Origin: M55B174 sp964618065
GTDB taxonomy: Bacteria; Patescibacteriota; Minisyncoccia; CAIUEV01; JAHKAQ01
Direction of reading: 5' to 3'
Length of the DNA: 25,408 nt
Assembly: GCA_964618065.1 (NCBI GenBank)
Contig: CAZTZK010000009.1
Coordinates: 1 to 25,408, forward strand
A program made the position numbers and the translations under genes. The notes beneath the pieces are model-generated. The model had not been told where the DNA came from. It searched no databases and saw nothing but the letters and a program-made list of their open reading frames with translations. This document shows positions 23,102 to 25,408 of the stretch, piece by piece; positions within the stretch are counted from its first letter, which is position 1, and every line of letters starts with the position of its first letter.

Positions 23102-25408
23102 TTATTCCTCTCCTTCTCTTATTTCTCTTATCCTCTTTCTCTTATTTTTGTTTTTTTCTTTTTTCTCTTCCCACTCGCCCTCTTTCACGCTTTTCCGTGT
23201 ATTTTCTTCCACGCTACTGCTTTTTGTAACTCGGATTAATTCTTTAAGCATTTCCATGTGTTCTTTGCTAAGACCTTTTGTTGCTTGAGGATCTTTTATA
23301 AAATCTTCAATATCTTTAATCTCACTTGGAGCAATAGTTTTAGATTTTTTTTGAGCTTCCATAAATCCGGCAGTCATGTTATTAATTGCAACTTCAGCTG
23401 TGTCGGCCTTTTCTCTTGTGCCATCAGGCATTTTCTTGACTATTAAATCAGCTTGGAAGCTTCTTGCGTAATCCTTTTGCTCTTTGGAAGATAAAATTTT
23501 ATTTATGGTTTTCTTTCTTTCTTCTTCTGTGGCAGGTCTTCTCTTTCCGGTTTGAGGATCAATTATTGTTTTTCCAACTTCACTATAGTTCTTATTTTCT
23601 ATCGCTAAATTTTCTAAATCAGCTTTTAAGATTTCTCCCGCTCTCTCTTTATTGCCTTTAAAGTTTCTATCAATGAAGGTGTTCAATGTTTCTTGCGGTC
23701 TAAGGATTCCCTTGTCTCTTAATTCTGCTTCAACCTTCATCCCCCTAGTTGCCATAATACGAAGAACGCCTTCTAATTCTTCTGGAGTTGCTGCATTTCT
23801 TACATGTTCAACGGCCTGATCATTGGTTTTAATTACTAATTTTGAATTTTCCATGCTAGAATTTACTTTTGCATCGTGAACTCTGTCTTCATAGAAAAAG
23901 TCCCTGTATTGTTTGCCGTAAACTTCTCGCGCAGCCTTCCTTCTATATTGATTGTCATTTTTTTCATTAAGCTCATTTTCCAATTTATTTCCTATCTCTG
24001 TTTTTTCTTTCTCTAGTTCTTCTTTCTTTTTTATTTTTTCTGATTCTGAAAGATTTGAAGCTGGACTATCAAGAGATTGCTCTTCTCCTTCTATTTCTGT
24101 AAGTCGTTTTCTTGATTTCTTCCTCTCATCTTCTCTCTCTCTAATTTTACTATCTCCGGCTTCTACTGCCTTTCCACCTAAAAAGACAGCAGCAATTGAT
24201 CCTAAACTACTTAAAGATTCTTCATCCTCTACTTGTTGAGCATCCATTGTCTTTCTCAGTCTTCCCCAGAGACCTCGACTAAGTGTTATTGGTTCAAGAG
24301 TAGAAAGAACCTTGGCAGTTCCGGCGCCGAAATTAAGAGCATGTCCTGCTCCCCGAGCCATTTTTCTTGAAATGGTATCAGATTTGCCAGGTGGAACAGA
24401 CCCTACTCCCTCTAATCTTTTTCCTGCTCCACTCAAAACTTTTTTAGTAGAACGAAATCCAAGCTTCTGTGCTCCAACAGCTGCTCCCACGACTGCTATT
24501 TGAGCAAGTCTAGTTATTCTGCCCGCCCCGGCAATACTTAAAGAAGATGCCGCAATAAGAGATCCGTATAACAGAAAAGTGGCAAACATCATATAAGCAT
24601 AAACATTATGATTGGTAACGATTGTTTGCATATCCTCTTCATCTCCAAGTACCTTATTTGTTTCTACAAATTCGAGATGCGCTTTTTTTAAGTCGTTGAG
24701 CCCCCCTGTAGCTTCTTGCTGAATTTCCGCTTTATTTTGAATAGTTATAATCATATTACTGGAGAACCAAAGGAAGAAAAACAAAATTGGTCCGGCCATT
24801 GCGTATTTTAAAAAGCTGCCCCACCATTTTTGGGCTATCCCTTGAGTGTCGGGTAAAACCATTCCTATATAAGCGACGGGAGATAAAACAAGTAAAATCC
24901 AAAGAGCTATTGTTCTGATAACTAAAAACATTGCTATTGCCAAAATAGCAATTGCGGCAAGAGCAACAAAAATAGCTTGTGCAATCATTCCTCCTAAAAC
25001 AGCTACCACCGTCATCATATCTTTGGCAGCAAATATTTTTCCATAAAACTCCCAAACGTTAGAAAAGGGACCCCATAATAATTTTGTTATTGCTTGGTCT
25101 ACTTCCGTTAAAGGATCTTTAAAGGCTCCATTGAACATTAAAATATGAAAGAGGTCCAGAATAATTCCAGAAAAAAGAAGACTAAAATTAGTAAGTAGAG
25201 CAGCCACAATCAATCTTATAAGGGTTTTTTTATAATTATATTTTTCTATCCGGAGTAAAGTTCCTACTCCTATAAAAAGAAGAATAAGAATATAGAGCAT
25301 ATTACAAATACTGGAGATAACTTTCCATCCCTGGATTACAATTTCATTAACGGCAAATCCTCCTAAGGTTTCCTGGTAATATTTTGCAGTAAATAAATCT
25401 TGAACAAC
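23102..25408 (-). CDS. VirB6/TrbL-like membrane protein, 5' end beyond the window
   Basis: The frame is open without a stop from 23102 to base 25408, so the gene continues past the window edge. The ATG at 25298-25300 is internal, because 36 further in-frame codons precede it. At least 768 aa are visible. The N-terminal half (to about residue 320 of the visible part) has several long hydrophobic helices, including a stretch like ILLVLSPVAYIGMVLP, and an Ala/Gly-rich segment, typical of VirB6/TrbL channel proteins. The C-terminal half is soluble, strongly charged and partly coiled-coil, ending in basic Lys/Arg-rich sequence. It heads the visible - strand secretion-like cluster. Assignment rests on topology and neighbours. 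Confidence 0.75.
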   Translation of the reverse strand, partial: VVQDLFTAKYYQETLGGFAVNEIVIQGWKVISSICNMLYILILLFIGVGTLLRIEKYNYKKTLIRLIVAALLTNFSLLFSGIILDLFHILMFNGAFKDPLTEVDQAITKLLWGPFSNVWEFYGKIFAAKDMMTVVAVLGGMIAQAIFVALAAIAILAIAMFLVIRTIALWILLVLSPVAYIGMVLPDTQGIAQKWWGSFLKYAMAGPILFFFLWFSSNMIITIQNKAEIQQEATGGLNDLKKAHLEFVETNKVLGDEEDMQTIVTNHNVYAYMMFATFLLYGSLIAASSLSIAGAGRITRLAQIAVVGAAVGAQKLGFRSTKKVLSGAGKRLEGVGSVPPGKSDTISRKMARGAGHALNFGAGTAKVLSTLEPITLSRGLWGRLRKTMDAQQVEDEESLSSLGSIAAVFLGGKAVEAGDSKIREREDERKKSRKRLTEIEGEEQSLDSPASNLSESEKIKKKEELEKEKTEIGNKLENELNEKNDNQYRRKAAREVYGKQYRDFFYEDRVHDAKVNSSMENSKLVIKTNDQAVEHVRNAATPEELEGVLRIMATRGMKVEAELRDKGILRPQETLNTFIDRNFKGNKERAGEILKADLENLAIENKNYSEVGKTIIDPQTGKRRPATEEERKKTINKILSSKEQKDYARSFQADLIVKKMPDGTREKADTAEVAINNMTAGFMEAQKKSKTIAPSEIKDIEDFIKDPQATKGLSKEHMEMLKELIRVTKSSSVEENTRKSVKEGEWEEKKEKNKNKRKRIREIREGEE

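Noticed and set aside
18350..25408. Integrated conjugative element
   Set aside because: No integrase, relaxase, tRNA-associated attachment repeat or composition shift is visible; the genes look as AT-rich as the rest.

Overview
The window looks like a chromosomal segment of an ultra-small, AT-rich bacterium of the Candidate Phyla Radiation (Patescibacteria, probably a Parcubacteria-like lineage). The pointers are low GC in every gene, almost no Shine-Dalgarno sequences, a secreted lamin-tail protein, a minimal dnaA-dnaN-dciA replication cluster without recF or gyrB, and a chromosomal type IV secretion-like cluster (PrgI, TraC-like, VirB4, VirB6-like). TGA is a true stop (rpmH, ruvC and the flippase end in TGA), so this is not a Gracilibacteria or SR1 type with recoded TGA. 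The lineage is inferred from gene content only.

Left part, + strand (1-10013). A repeated sequence resembling an insertion-sequence end abuts the start codon of ruvB. A terminator and then a long GC-rich hairpin follow. Next come a secreted protein with two lamin-tail domains and ruvC; ruvA is not in the window. A tight run then encodes a 7-helix membrane protein, a RimK-like ATP-grasp ligase fused to a retropepsin-like protease, a second ATP-grasp ligase, and a class A penicillin-binding protein. This looks like an envelope-associated peptide ligation and processing system, and I regard it as the most interesting system here.

Middle (10040-14628). dciA, dnaN and dnaA lie on the - strand; rpmH, rnpA and yidC lie divergently on the + strand. 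This is the classic bacterial replication-origin neighbourhood. The dnaA-rpmH gap (13085-13350) carries two consensus DnaA boxes exactly 11 bp apart next to an AT-rich stretch. The dnaA-dnaN gap carries a 12-bp perfect inverted repeat with box-like TTATCAACA, so the origin may be bipartite.

Right part. After yidC come a flippase, a family 2 glycosyltransferase and an O-antigen ligase/polymerase-like protein with overlapping reading frames: a surface polysaccharide module. Convergent to it, overlapping by 4 nt, is a - strand cluster (18350 to the window edge) for a type IV secretion-like machine: VirB6-like membrane protein (cut by the edge), an unrecognised Gln-rich protein with an internally duplicated domain, PrgI, a TraC-like protein and the VirB4 ATPase. 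No relaxase, coupling protein or integrase is visible. No tRNA, rRNA or CRISPR array was seen, and no gap exceeds 300 bases. The 160-base gap 3988-4147 is AT-rich with nothing convincing in it.
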